A stretch of 64,000 nt of DNA from Rutidosis leptorrhynchoides (Eukaryota > Streptophyta > Magnoliopsida > Asterales > Asteraceae). The notes beneath the pieces were generated by a model that made no database searches, had not been told where the DNA came from, and was given only the letters and a program-made list of their open reading frames with translations. Position numbers and translations under genes: made by a program. The DNA lies in contig NC_092333.1 of assembly GCF_046630445.1 (NCBI RefSeq), positions 104,951,501 to 105,015,500 on the forward strand. The letters are read 5' to 3'. Below are positions 49,873 through 63,288 of the stretch, one piece after another; position 1 is the stretch's first letter; the number at the start of each line of letters is the position of its first letter.

Positions 49873-52208
49873 GTGTGGGGAGATTCAAGTGTTCTAAAAA
49901 GAAAATGATGTCTAGAGTTAGTTGTTCTGTTCTCGTGTAGTTCCGAGAATGGAATCCGATTGGTCTTTTCCGCTAGCAGACACTAAAGAACTAGTTTTCT
50001 CCCTCCATTCTGATTTTTTTTTTTTGTTTTATAGGTTTTATATGAAATTAATATGCTTTTCAAATTTAAGTTTTTGTGTGATTTTAAAAAAAAAAATTAC
50101 TTTAATTCATTAAGTTGAAAAAAATGATTTCTAAAATTCGTCGTGAGTTGAAGACTAGGTCATTAAGCCGAAATTACTTTACCCGAGGGCAGGGCGACAA
50201 ATTTTGTTATCATTATTTTTAATTTTATTGATTTAAAGTATGCCAAAAATATTATACTTTATAAATTTTTGAAAAGTGGGGTTATAAACCAAACTTCAAA
50301 AATATATATATATATGTTTGTATTTTATCTTATGTACAAAACAGGGTAAAACAGCGCACTTTCAAAGACTGTCATGAAGTTCAGCAAAAGCTACTGATTT
50401 TGACAAGACGCAAAAATATCAAATGTGATGTAAAATAATATGCTTACAAACTGGGTATTTTTAATCACTTTTCTACACTAATCACCCTCATGAATTTATA
50501 ATTATAGTCTGATTTCATGCAAATGAGGGCATTGCATGATCTCAAGTGTGGGGAAGGGTTATAAATTCTCTCGGGTTTACACTTAGTTTATTTGTCAAAT
50601 TTTGTGAAAATTTGAAAAATTTTCAACTAAATGAATTTAAAATCATGTTTATACATATTTATGAACGGTGAAAACTAGGTGATAATACCGAAATTATCGT
50701 TACCTCGAAAAGGACATAAATTGAGAAACACCCTAAAACGCTTGAATTCATTTAAAATGAAATAAAAGAAAATAAAAAGGCAAAGAAAGAAACTAAGTGT
50801 GGGAAGAATGTACCAAGTTATTCAATTTAAAACATATATCACATATTTTTGTACAAGATTATTGCAGGTACTTTTGCTTTGGACGATACTAATCAGTTTT
50901 ACCCGATTTACTATAATACTTTTGAAAGAAAGATGGATCTACACGATGAATCAATTCCATCATTAAAAGGAAGTAAAGTCTTCCGAAAAAGACACGCGCT
51001 TCTTGATTTAGGTCATGAAGTTGTCGTCCAGACCAGCTGTAGGTTGACGAAAAATCTAGAAAAGTCATCTCTAAAATCAGCAGGAAATCCACGGACCTCA
51101 GCATCAAACAGGGTCGCCAAGTGGTCAGATTTATCCTAACCATGAGAAGGATTTATCTCGTACAATGGGGAGGCACCGTGCAAATTAGCTTGATAAGACT
51201 AATGAATCAGATCCCCAGAAAGGATAATCTCCTTAAAGATTAAAAATCAGCTTTTAAGACTGATATTACTCAATCCTTGAGATTGACCTTAAAGATTGAG
51301 AATTCAAACTCATGGAATTCAATGATATCTAAACTCGAGCTTGAACGAGAAAATATTTTGATCAAAAATACAAACCGATTTGTTTTCTGAAAACCCATTT
51401 TCAATGCGTTCATTACCATTGAACGTAAAATCCTAGGAATTCACCTGGAATTCATTAGGTCACCTGAACCAAATCGGGTGTCAACCGTAAGAACGGTGGT
51501 TGCATAGCATGGTCGGAGACAGGACTTTGTGCCAGACCGAAAAATTATAGGATGATCTTTACTATTGCTCCTACCAAGGATAGTACTAGCATCCGACACG
51601 TTTTTAGACCATAATCAAATGCATGTCACGGGACATTGCCTTAACAGTTTCTTGTTCATCGCTTTCCTTTACAACCGGACGGTAGTTTGCCGAAAGGTAA
51701 TATACGGAACAAGTAAACTGGATGTGTGCTTTCCGATACCGGGATAGCAGTGGATTACACGAACCTAAATGTTTTTAGCCAAAATATTGATCCACAAATA
51801 TATTTTGCAACACCGATGGTGGGTCAAATCAGAAAACTTGTCTAGGGTAAAATCTAGCTTGAATTTTTAAAAGATCAAATGTTTTCATAAAGATCCAATT
51901 TCCTTAAAGGATCTAAATTTTTATAGTCATGTGGGACTGTAAACCGCCTTTCAAATGTGCACTTTGCTTTGGAAACCGAAAGTAAATCGGCTATTTGATT
52001 GCAAGTGTCGTTGACCTAAACCCAAGGCAACTGTGGATGACACACCCACCTTTAACCATGGTTCTATTGTTAATATCATTGTTTATACCGCTCTATCAAA
52101 ATCACTGATGTACAAAGTGTGAAGAATAAAGAAGTGATTCGTGTGATGTATTATATTATTTCAAGACTGTATTGCTTGAGGACAAGCAACGCTCAAGTGT
52201 GGGGATAT
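49873..52208 (+). other. Non-coding 3' region of element C
   Basis: 2.3 kb with no RT, RNase H or integrase motif on either strand. One short frame at 50849-51139 (96 codons) begins beside an acceptor-like TTATTGCAG|GTAC at about 50862-50870 and could be a remnant of a spliced downstream gene, but nothing in it is recognisable. AAGTGTGGGGA recurs here (49871, 50544, 50795 variant, 52195). It ends in TTGAGGACAAGCAACGCTC plus the polypurine tract. Confidence 0.75.
52195..52205 (+). promoter_or_regulatory. Polypurine tract of element C
   Basis: AAGTGTGGGGA three bases before the 3' LTR, preceded by the GAGGACAAGCAA block usual at this place in Athila-type elements. Confidence 0.8.
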
Positions 52209-54052
52209 TGATAAGGCTAAAAAGGAACATATATTTCATAGCATTATTCCCCAAGAAAGACAAGATTTTAGTTGCAATTGTTCCATTTTCAAGTAATAAT
52301 CGGTTATATTAAATAAGTGCGAAGACAAAAGGCGAAAACGACGAATTGAAGACACAAAGGTCCAAAAAGCTCAAAAGTACAAGATACAATCAAAAAGGTT
52401 CAAATTATTGATGAAGAACGTCTAAAAATGACAAGAGTACAAGTTACAAAACGCAAAGTACAAGATATAAAATTGTACGAAAGGACGTTCGAAAATCCGG
52501 AACCGAGGCATGAACCAACTTTCAGCGCTCGACGCAACGGTGTAAAAATTACGAGTCAACTATGCACAAGAATAAAATATAATATTTAAATAAATCATAA
52601 TAAGAATAATATTAAATAATAAAAAGTTGTTAATTGAGCATAGTTCAGGGGTCGTAAATGAAAATTCAATTTATAATTTGGCCTATAAAAGGAACGATTG
52701 TAACGATGAGAAGGAAGAGATTTTTTTTTCGATCTTTTTTTTTCTTCTATCTTTTTCTTATTTTTCTATCTATAAATATCAATATCTATATTTATAATTC
52801 TCTATCATAATGTTAATGTAATCAGATATAACAATAATCTTAATTTTAATTTTAAATTATGATAATAATAAGATTTATGATAGAGATCGTTTGAGTGTGT
52901 AAGTCGAAATTCTGTCCGTGTAACGCTACGCTATTTTTAATCATTGTAAGTTATGTTCAACCTTTTTACATTAATGTATCGTAACTAAGTTATTATTATA
53001 CTTATTTGAGCCGAAGTAATCGTGATGTTGGGCTAAAATATTAAGAAGGGGTTATTGAACTTTGGACCATAATTAAGGTTTGGGCAAAAGACCGACACTT
53101 GTGGAAATTGAACTATTGACTATTAATAGATGGGGGGTATTGTCTAATTGAGTGACAACTCATTGGAGTCTGTCGAACCTATCTTCAAATTAATTAACCT
53201 AATAATTAATAATGATTATGGTTGTCCTATTTAGTGATGTTCATATGGAATCTGTTATAATCATTTAATTAATCAATTGGGTTGGGTAATTGATTATTCA
53301 TTCTGATCAAGTGGATGAATTAATATTCATAAACTAATTAAAACAGGGGTGGATTACATACAGTGATAACTGGTGTAATTGTTGACAGAAGTGATAACTG
53401 CGTCACAGTTTAAATCCTTAATCAGTTGGAATATTTGACTTCGGGTATAAGGGTAATTTGACGAGGATACTCGCACTTTATTTTTATGACCGATGGACTA
53501 TTATGGACAAAAACCAGATAGACGTATCAAATAAACCAGGACAAAGGACAATTAACCCATGGTAATAAATTAAAATCAACACGTCAAACATCATGATTAC
53601 GGAAGTTTAAATAAGCATAATTCTTTTATTATATTTCTCATCGTATCTTTATTTACTGTCATTTTATTACTCGCAATTTTATTTACTGTCATTTTATTTA
53701 TTGTCATTATTTTACGCACTTTAATTATCGTCATTTATCTTTACGCTTAAAATATAGAATCGACAAACCGGTCATTAAACGGTAAAACCCCCCTTTTATA
53801 ATAATATTACTACTTATATAATTATATATATTTTGTATAAATATAGTTAAAAATATAGTAAGTATCACCAGCTCCCTGTGGAACGAACCGGACTTACTAA
53901 AAACTACACTACTCTACGATTAGGTACACTGCCTATAGTGTTGTAGCAAGGTTTAGGTATATCCCATCCGTAAATTAATAAAACTTGTGTCATATTTTGT
54001 AGTATTTTGTATTAAAAATAATACTATTTCGTACCCTCACGCTACATCATCA
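52209..54052 (+). repeat. 3' LTR of element C
   Basis: 1,844 bp, TGATAAGGC...CATCATCA, almost identical to 44135-45978; TATA box at 52684-52691. Confidence 0.95.
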
Positions 54053-54057
54053 AAGCT
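54053..54057 (+). repeat. Target-site duplication of C (right)
   Basis: AAGCT, matches 44130-44134. Confidence 0.95.
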
Positions 54058-57000
54058 CAAGACAGAACTTAGAGGGTTACGAACCCAAGGATTTGATATT
54101 ACCACGTACGAAAGACGATTCACAGAATTGTGCCTATTGTGTCCGGGAGCATTCGAAGATGAGGAAGAGAAGATCGACACGTTTGTGAAAGGATTACCGG
54201 AAAGAATCCAAGAAGATATAAGTTCACACGAGCCCGCCTCCATACAACAGGCATGTAGAATGGCTCACAAACTAGTGAACCAGATTGAAGAAAGAATTAA
54301 AGAACAGACTGCTGAAGAGGCCAATGTGAAGCAAGTCAAAAGAAAGTGGGAGGAAAACGGTGATAAGAATCACCAATACAACAACAATAGCAATTATAAC
54401 AATAATCGCAACAACTATCCTAACAATCGCAACATCAATCGCAACTACAACAAACGGCCCAACAACAACAACAACAACAACAACAGCAACCACAACAATC
54501 ATCTTAAAAACAATAATAACCGCAACAACAACAACAATCAGAAGCAGCTATGCCAAAGGTGTGAAAAGTATCACTCGGGGTTCTGCACCAAATTTTGCAA
54601 CAAGTGTAAAAGAAATGGTCATAGCGCGGCGAAGTGTGATGTCTACGGACCAGGGGTTAACAGAACGAAAGGAACAAATGGTGTCGGAACGAGTAATGGC
54701 GGAGCAAGTAGTGTCGGAGCAAGTTATGCCAATGTAGTTTGTTATAAATGTGGAAAACCGGGCCACATTATTAGAAATTGCCCGAACCAGGAGAACACGA
54801 ATGGACAAGGCCGCGGAAGAGTTTTCAATATTAATGCGGCAGAGGCACAGGAAGACCCGGAGCTTGTTACGGGTACGTTTCTTATTGACAATAAATCTGC
54901 TTACGTTTTATTTGATTCGGGTGCGGATAGAAGCTATATGAGTAGAGATTTTTGTGCTAAATTAAGTTGTCCATTGACGCCTTTGGATAGTAAATTTTTA
55001 CTCGAATTAGCAAATGGTAAATTAATTTCAGCAGATAATATATGTCGGAATCGAGAAATTAAACTGGTTAGCGAAACATTTAAGATTGATTTGATACCAG
55101 TAGAGTTAGGGAGTTTTGATGTGATAATCGGTATGGACTGGTTGAAAGAAGTGAAAGCAGAGATCGTTTGTTACAAAAATGCAATTCGCATTATACGAGA
55201 AAAAGGAAAACCCTTAATGGTGTACGGAGAAAAGGGCAACACGAAGCTACGTCTTATTAGTAATTTGAAGGCACAAAAACTAATAAGAAAAGGTTGCTAT
55301 GCTGTTCTAGCACACGTCGAGAAAGTACAAACTGAAGAAAAGAGCATCAATGATGTTCCCATTGCAAAAGAATTTCCCGATGTATTTCCGAAAGAATTAC
55401 CGGGATTACCCCCACATCGATCCGTTGAATTTCAAATAGATCTTGTACCAGGAGCTGCACCAATAGCTCGTGCTCCTTACAGACTCGCACCCAGCGAGAT
55501 GAAAGAACTACAAAGTCAATTACAAGAACTTTTAGAGCGTGGTTTCATTCGACCAAGCACATCACCGTGGGGAGCTCCTGTTTTGTTTGTCAAGAAGAAA
55601 GATGGTACATTCAGGTTGTGTATCGACTACCGAGAGTTGAACAAACTTACCATCAAGAACCGCTACCCACTACCGAGAATCGATGACTTATTTGATCAAC
55701 TACAAGGCTCGTCTGTTTATTCAAAGATTGACTTACGTTCCGGGTATCATCAAATGCGGGTGAAAGAAGATGATATTCCAAAGACTGCTTTCAGAACACG
55801 TTACGGTCATTACGAGTTTATGGTCATGCTGTTTGGTTTAACTAATGCACCAGCTGTGTTCATGGACCTTATGAACCGAGTGTGTGGACCATACCTTGAC
55901 AAGTTTGTCATTGTTTTCATTGATGACATACTTATTTACTCAAAGAATGACCAAGAACACGGTGAACATTTGAGAAAGGTGTTAGAAGTATTGAGGAAGG
56001 AAGAATTGTACGCTAAGTTTTCAAAGTGTGCATTTTGGTTGGAAGAAGTTCAATTCCTCGGTCACATAGTGAACAAAGAAGGTATTAAGGTGGATTCGGC
56101 AAAGATAGAAACTGTTGAAAAGTGGGAAACCCCGAAAACTCCGAAACACATACGCCAGTTTTTAGGACTAGCTGGTTACTACAGAAGGTTCATCCAAGAC
56201 TTTTCCAGAATAGCAAAACCCTTGACTGCATTAACGCATAAAGGGAAGAAATTTGAATGGAATGATGAACAAGAGAAAGCGTTTCAGTTATTGAAGAAAA
56301 AGCTAACTACAGCACCTATATTGTCATTGCCTGAAGGGAATGATGATTTTGTGATTTATTGTGATGCATCAAAGTAAGGTCTCGGTTGTGTATTAATGCA
56401 ACGAACGAAGGTGATTGCTTATGCGTCTAGACAATTGAAGATTCACGAACAAAATTATACGACGCATGATTTGGAATTAGGCGCGGTTGTTTTTGCATTA
56501 AAGACTTGGAGGCACTACTTATATGGGGTCAAAAGTATTATATATACCGACCACAAAAGTCTTCAACACATATTTAATCAGAAACAACTGAATATGAGGC
56601 AGCGTAGGTGGATTGAATTATTGAATGATTACGACTTTGAGATTCGTTACCACCCGGGGAAGGCAAATGTGGTAGCCGATGCCTTGAGCAGGAAGGACAG
56701 AGAACCCATTCGAGTAAAATCTATGAATATAATGATTCATAATAATATTACTACTCAAATAAAGGAGGCGCAACAAGGAGTTTTAAAAGAGGGAAATTTA
56801 AAGGATGAAATACCCAAAGGATCGGAGAAGCATCTTAATATTCGGGAAGACGGAACCCGGTATAGGGCTGAAAGGATTTGGGTACCAAAATTTGGAGATA
56901 TGAGAGAAATGGTACTTAGAGAAGCTCATAAAACCAGATACTCAATACATCCTGGAACGGGGAAGATGTACAAGGATCTCAAGAAACATTTTTGGTGGCC

Positions 57001-58201
57001 GGGTATGAAAGCCGATGTTGCTAAATACGTAGGAGAATGTTTGAAGTGTTCTAAGGTCAAAGCTGAGCATCAGAAACCATCAGGTCTACTTCAACAACCC
57101 AAAATCCCGGAATGGAAATGGGAAAACATTACCATGGATTTCATCACTAAATTGCCAAGGACTGCAAGTGGTTTTGATACTATTTGGGTAATAGTTGATC
57201 GTCTCACCAAATCAGCACACTTCCTACCAATAAGAGAAGATGACAAGATGGAGAAGTTAGCACGACTGTATTTAAAGGAAGTCGTCTCCAGACATGGAAT
57301 ACCAATCTCTATTATCTCTGATAGGGATGGCAGATTTATTTCAAGATTCTGGCAGACATTACAGCAAGCATTAGGAACTCGTCTAGACATGAGTACTGCC
57401 TATCATCCACAAACTGATGGGCAGAGTGAAAGGACGATACAAACGCTTGAAGACATGCTACGAGCATGTGTTATTGATTTCGGAAACAGTTGGGATCGAC
57501 ATCTACCGTTAGCAGAATTTTCCTACAACAACAGCTACCATTCAAGCATTGAGATGGCGCCGTTTGAAGCACTTTATGGTAGAAAGTGCAGGTCTCCGAT
57601 TTGTTGGAGTGAAGTGGGGGATAGACAGATTACGGGTCCGGAGATTATACAAGAAACTACCGAGAAGATCATCCAAATTCAACAACGGTTGAAAACCGCC
57701 CAAAGTCGACAAAAGAGCTACGCTGACATTAAAAGAAAAGATATAGAATTTGAAATTGGAGAGATGGTCATGCTTAAAGTTGCACCTTGGAAAGGCGTTG
57801 TTCGATTTGGTAAACGAGGGAAATTAAATCCAAGGTATATTGGACCATTCAAGATTATTGATCGTGTCGGACCAGTAGCTTACCGACTAGAGTTACCTCA
57901 ACAACTCGCGGCTGTACATAACACTTTCCACGTCTCGAATTTGAAGAAATGTTTTGCTAAAGAAGATCTCACTATTCCGTTAGATGAAATCCAAATCAAC
58001 GAAAAACTTCAATTCATCGAAGAACCCGTCGAAATAATGGATCGTGAGGTTAAAAGACTTAAGCAAAACAAGATACCAATTGTTAAGGTTCGATGGAATG
58101 CTCGTAGAGGACCCGAGTTCACCTGGGAGCGTGAAGATCAGATGAAAAAGAAATACCCGCATCTATTTCCAGAAGATTCGTCAACACCTTCAACAGCTTA
58201 A
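54058..58201 (+). pseudogene. Gag C-terminus and pol of element B (one nonsense codon)
   Basis: Resumes gag in frame after C ([20 protein letters not shown]). Then the Asn-rich linker, two zinc knuckles ([28 protein letters not shown]), protease [12 protein letters not shown] ([29 protein letters not shown]), RNase H start YCDASK. A TAA at 56375-56377 replaces the CAA kept in A. Past it the frame is open to 58201: RNase H rest (TDHKSLQ, DALSRK), integrase HHCC ([11 protein letters not shown] ... CLKCSK), core ([26 protein letters not shown]), GPF module ([13 protein letters not shown]) and a chromodomain-like tail ([17 protein letters not shown]). Apart from C and this stop the polyprotein looks complete. 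The tail assigns it to the chromovirus Tekay/Del lineage. Confidence 0.93.
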
Positions 58202-58223
58202 AATTTCGGGACGAAATTTATTT

Positions 58224-58236
58224 AACGGGTAGGTAC
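58224..58236 (+). promoter_or_regulatory. Polypurine-tract-position motif (B)
   Basis: AACGGGTAGGTAC directly before the 3' LTR, same as in A and E. Confidence 0.65.
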
Positions 58237-61200
58237 TGTAGTGACCCGAACTTTTCCATGTTTATATATATTAATTGAGATTGATATTTACATGATTAAA
58301 TGTTTCCAACATGTTAAGCAATCAAACTTGTTAAGACTTGATTAATTGAAATATGTTTCATATAGACAATTGACCACCCAAGTTGACCGGTGATTCACGA
58401 ACGTTAAAACTTGTAAAAACTATATGATGACATATATATGGATATATATATATATATAGTTAACATGATACTATGATAAGTAAATATATCATTAAGTATA
58501 TTAACAATGAACTACATATGTAAAAACAAGACTACTAACTTAATGATTTTTAAACGAGACATATATGTAACGATTATCGTTGTAAAGACATTTAATGTAT
58601 ATATATCATATTAAGAGATATTCATACATGATAATATCATGATAATATAATAATTTAAAATCTCATTTGATATTATAAACATTGGGTTAACAACATTTAA
58701 CAAGATCGTTAACCTAAAGGTTTCAAAACAACACTTACATGTAACGACTAACGATGACTTAACGACTCAGTTAAAATGTATATACATGTAGTGTTTTAAT
58801 ATGTATTTATACACTTTTGAAAGACTTCAATACACTTATCAAAATACTTCTACTTAACAAAAATGCTTACAATTACATCCTCGTTCAGTTTCATCAACAA
58901 TTCTACTCGTATGCACCCGTATTAGTACTCGTACAATACACAGCTTTTAGATGTATGTACTATTGGTATATACACTCCAATGATCAGCTCTTAGCAGCCC
59001 ATGTGAGTCACCTAACACATGTGGGAACCATTATTTGGCAACTAGCATGAAATATCTCATAAAATTACAAAAATATGAGTAATCATTCATGACTTATTTA
59101 CATGAAAACAAAATTACATATCCTTTATATCTAATCCATACACCAACAACCAAAAACACCTACAAACACTTTCATTCTTCAATTTTCTTCATCTAATTGA
59201 TCTCTCTCAAGTTCTATCTTCAAGTTCTAAGTGTTCTTCATAAATTCCAAAAGTTCTAGTTTCATAAAATCAAGAATACTTTCAAGTTTGCTAGCTCACT
59301 TCCAATCTTGTAAGGTGATCATCCAACCTCAAGAAATCTTTGTTTCTTACAGTAGGTTATCATTCTAATACAAGGTAATAATCATATTCAAACTTTGGTT
59401 CAATTTCTATAACTATAACAATCTTATTTCAAGTGATGATCTTACTTGAACTTGTTTTCGTGTCATGATTCTGCTTCAAGAACTTCGAGCCATCCAAGGA
59501 TCCATTGAAGCTAGATCCATTTTTCTCTTTTCCAGTAGGTTTATCCAAGGAACTTAAGGTAGTAATGATGTTCATAACATCATTCGATTCATACATATAA
59601 AGCTATCTTATTCGAAGGTTTAAACTTGTAATCACTAGAACATAGTTTAGTTAATTCTAAACTTGTTCGCAAACAAAAGTTAATCCTTCTAACTTGACTT
59701 TTAAAATCAACTAAACACATGTTCTATATCTATATGATATGCTAACTTAATGATTTAAAACCTGGAAACACGAAAAACACCGTAAAACCGGATTTACGCC
59801 GTCGTAGTAACACCGCGGGCTGTTTTGGGTTAGTTAATTAAAAACTATGATAAACTTTGATTTAAAAGTTGTTATTCTGAGAAAATGATTTTTATTATGA
59901 ACATGAAACTATATCCAAAAATTATTGTTAAACTCAAAGTGGAAGTATGTTTTCTAAAATGGTCATCTAGACGTCGTTCTTTCGACTGAAATGACTACCT
60001 TTACAAAAACGACTTGTAACTTATTTTTCTGACTATAAACCTTTACTTTTTCTGTTTAGATTCATAAAATAGAGTTCAATATGAAACCATAGCAATTTGA
60101 TTCACTCAAAACGGATTTAAAATGAAGAAGTTATGGGTAAAACAAGATTGGATAATTTTTCTCATTTTAGCTACGTGAAAATTGGTAACAAATCTATTCC
60201 ATCCATAACTTAATCAACTTGTATTGTATATTATGTAATCTTGAGATACCATAGACACGTATACAATGTTTCGACCTATCATGTCGACACATCTATATAT
60301 ATTTCTGAACAACCATAGACACTCTATATGTGAATGTTGGAGTTAGCTATACAGGGTTGAGGTTGATTCCAAAATATATATAGTTTGAGTTGTGATCAAT
60401 ACTGAGATACGTATACACTGGGTCGTGGATTGATTCAAGATAATATTTATCGATTTATTTCTGTACATCTAACTGTGTACAACTAGTTGTAGGTTATTAA
60501 CAAGGACAGCTGACTTAATAAACTTAAAACATCAAAATATATTAAAAGTGTTGTAAATATATTTTGAACATACTTTGATATACATGTATATATTGTTATA
60601 GGTTCGTGAATCAACCAGTGGCCAAGTCTTACTTCCCGACGAAGTAAAAAATCTGTGAAAGTGAGTTATAGTCCCACTTTTAAAATCTAATATTTTTGGG
60701 ATGAGAATACATGCAGGTTTTATAAATGATTTACAAAATAGACACAAGTACGTGAAACTACATTCTATGGTTGAATTATCGAAATCGAATATGCCCCTTT
60801 TTATTAAGTCTGGTAATCTAAGAATTAGGGAACAGACACCCTAATTGACGCGAATCCTAAAGATAGATCTATTGGGCCTAACAAACCCCATCCAAAGTAC
60901 CGGATGCTTTAGTACTTCGAAATTTATATCATATCCGAAGGGTGTCCCGGAATGATGGGGATATTCTTATATATGCATCTTGTTAATGTCGGTTACCAGG
61001 TGTTCACCATATGAAGGATTTTTATCTCTATGTATGGGATGTGTATTGAAATATGAAATCTTGTGGTCTATTATTATGATTTGATATATATAGGTTAAAC
61101 CTATAACTCACCAACATTTTTGTTGACGTTTTAAGCATGTTTATTCTCAGGTGATTATTAAGAGCTTCCGCTGTCGCATACTTAAATAAGGACGAGATTT

Positions 61201-61494
61201 GGAGTCCATGCTTGTATGATATTGTGTAAAAACTGCATTCAAGAAACTTATTTTGTTGTAACATATTTGTATTGTAAACCATTATGTAATGGTCGTGTGT
61301 AAACAGGATATTTTAGATTATCATTATTTGATAATCTACGTAAATCTTTTTAAAACCTTTATCTATGAAATAAAGGTTATGGTTTGTTTTAAAAATGAAT
61401 GCAGTCTTTGAAAAATGTCTCATATAGAGGTCAAAACCTCGCAACGAAATCAATTAATATGGAACGTTTTTAATCAATAAGAACGGGACATTTC
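58237..61494 (+). repeat. 3' LTR of element B
   Basis: 3,258 bp, TGTAGTGACCC...GGGACATTTCA; closest to 38464-41716 and shares its private variants. No gene. Confidence 0.93.
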
Positions 61495-61509
61495 AATTTT
61501 AATGTTAGG
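61495..61509 (+). pseudogene. 15-base LINE remnant between B and G
   Basis: ATTTTAATGTTAGG lies between B's LTR end and the TATGACAACCC start of G. In phase it would continue the ETDF codons at 38463. Too short to stand alone; inferred from position. Confidence 0.45.
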
Positions 61510-61799
61510 TATGACAACCCAAAAATTTTGACTAAATTTAAACCTAACTTCAACTAGTTCCGACGACTCACGAACAATTATTTGTAAATAATTACGCATT
61601 AATTTGATATATTAATATTATTATTATTATTATTAATATCCTTGTTAAACAATATATCAATAATTAATATCATAATTATCAGTATTATTATTATGATTAA
61701 AAACAATATTATTATTATTATTATTATTAAGAGTATTATCATTACTAATATTATTATTATTAGTATTATTATTGTTGATTACATTAATACAACTTAATT

Positions 61800-61831
<32 letters not shown>

Positions 61832-63132
61832 TATCATCATTTACAAGTATTATTACTCTCAATATTATTAATATTATTGTTAATAATTATTATTATCATT
61901 AATATTATTAGTATTATTATCACTTTTACTAAAAGTGATAAGATTAATATAAATATCACTATTATTAATACAATTTATTATTAATAATAATATTATTATT
62001 ATTATTAATATTATTATTAACATTATTAGTTATTATTATCAAAAATTATTATTATTAAGATCATTTTATTATTTTGATTATTATTTTAATTATTAGTATA
62101 TTATTGTTATTATTACAAATAATATTATCAGAATTATTATTTATATTATTATTATTTTGATATTTTTATTAATTATATTAAAAGTATTATTATTAATATA
62201 TTTATATTTATTAATACTAATCAGAAAAATACAAAAATTTGTTAGTTAACATAATCTGCATTGTTGATCCAAAATCTGCTTTCAATATTTTTTTTCCATC
62301 GTGATCTGCTTTCCAATTTTATATATTTACCTTTTTATTTTTTTAATTATCGTGACTAATTTTAAATATTTCTGTGTGATTGTGATTCACAGTCGACATC
62401 CACAACTGCTCTATAAAACTCAATTAAATCCAGTATCATGAGATATCTATCGAATTCCTCTCATCAATTATAAATTTTAAACAGATATATTATTTATTTA
62501 TTTATTTTTTAACGCTGGTACCCTGTTCTTCACTTTTTAGCCAAAACTCGAAATTGAAATCCATTACAAAATCCTTAATTGTAGTTTTGTTAGGAATCTT
62601 TTATTCAATCTTTCTGCAAAATCACAACTTCTAATTCTTTAAATTGAGTCTTAATTTTGGAGTCAAAGTTTTGAAAATAAAAAGTCAAACTTTGTTCATC
62701 AATCGAATTCGTGTTATCTGTTTCAATTTAAGTTAAATTGATGATTTGGAATGTTTCCACGAATGTTTTCTAACCTATTTCGTGTTATAACCTTTATCTA
62801 TAACGCTACCATTTGCAAAATCAAATTTTATATAAAAAAAAAAGTAAGCAGCGACGGGCAGCAGCTTATTTTTTTCTTTTATTATTTTTTTGTTTTGTTA
62901 ATCTATTTAATAATAATTATTAGTTGTTTCAAATTCAATATAACCTCCTAATACAAACCGTTAATTGCTGTTATGTTATCAAAAGAGTTTTGTGGAATTG
63001 AAATTGAAGAAGATGAAGAGGGAAATAGGAACGAAGTAATAAATAGGTTATATATATTTCAGGGGTGTTTAAATCAGAAAAACAATAATGGATCAATGGT
63101 CAGGGGTGTTGATGAGTGAATGGAAGGTTGCG

Positions 63133-63142
63133 GGTTCGAGCC
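63133..63142 (+). promoter_or_regulatory. tRNA-type B-box-like module in G's LTR
   Basis: GGTTCGAGCC with an A-box-like TGGATCAATGG at 63089-63099, 33 bases upstream, a spacing usual for tRNA genes and tRNA-derived SINEs. A T-rich tract and (ATT)n follow. Confidence 0.45.
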
Positions 63143-63206
63143 CGGTTTGGGGCATTTTCTTTTTAGAAGGACTTTTGAGGTAGTTTTTTCTTTTTTTAAA
63201 AAAAAA

Positions 63207-63287
<81 letters not shown>

Positions 63288-63288
63288 G
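63207..63288. repeat. (ATT)n trinucleotide array
   Basis: About 80 bp of ATT repeats after a poly-A run, at the place equivalent to 5585-5698 in E. Confidence 0.92.

Larger units (their letters stand above)
44135..54052 (+). mobile_element. Element C: young Athila-like element with gag-protease only
   Basis: 9,918 bp inserted in B's gag with a perfect AAGCT duplication. The LTRs (44135-45978, 52209-54052) are both 1,844 bp and differ, by eye, at only about two positions (for example near 44587/52661 and 44928/53002). Coding content is a single 914-aa gag-protease; no RT, RNase H or integrase motif is seen in the remaining 2.3 kb. Asp-tRNA-type PBS, AAGTGTGGGGA tract before the 3' LTR and a DLGAS protease point to the Athila branch. 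Non-autonomous by structure yet the most recent insertion here. Confidence 0.92.
38464..61494 (+). mobile_element. Element B: near-complete Tekay-like chromovirus with ORFX and F-box, split by C
   Basis: LTRs 38464-41716 and 58237-61494 share private variants (for example GTATTAGTACTCG, against GTATTCGTACTCG in A), so they are a pair. Without C and its duplication the element is about 13.1 kb. Flanking bases are ATTTC (38459-38463) and ATTTT (61495-61499), a duplication with one mismatch. Order: PBS, ORFX, F-box, internal junction motif, gag (split), pol with one stop, junction motif, LTR. It is the best-preserved member here. Confidence 0.9.

Noticed and set aside
62751-62951. 66-codon frame in G's LTR
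   Set aside because: AT-rich chance frame; the equivalent region of E is not open.
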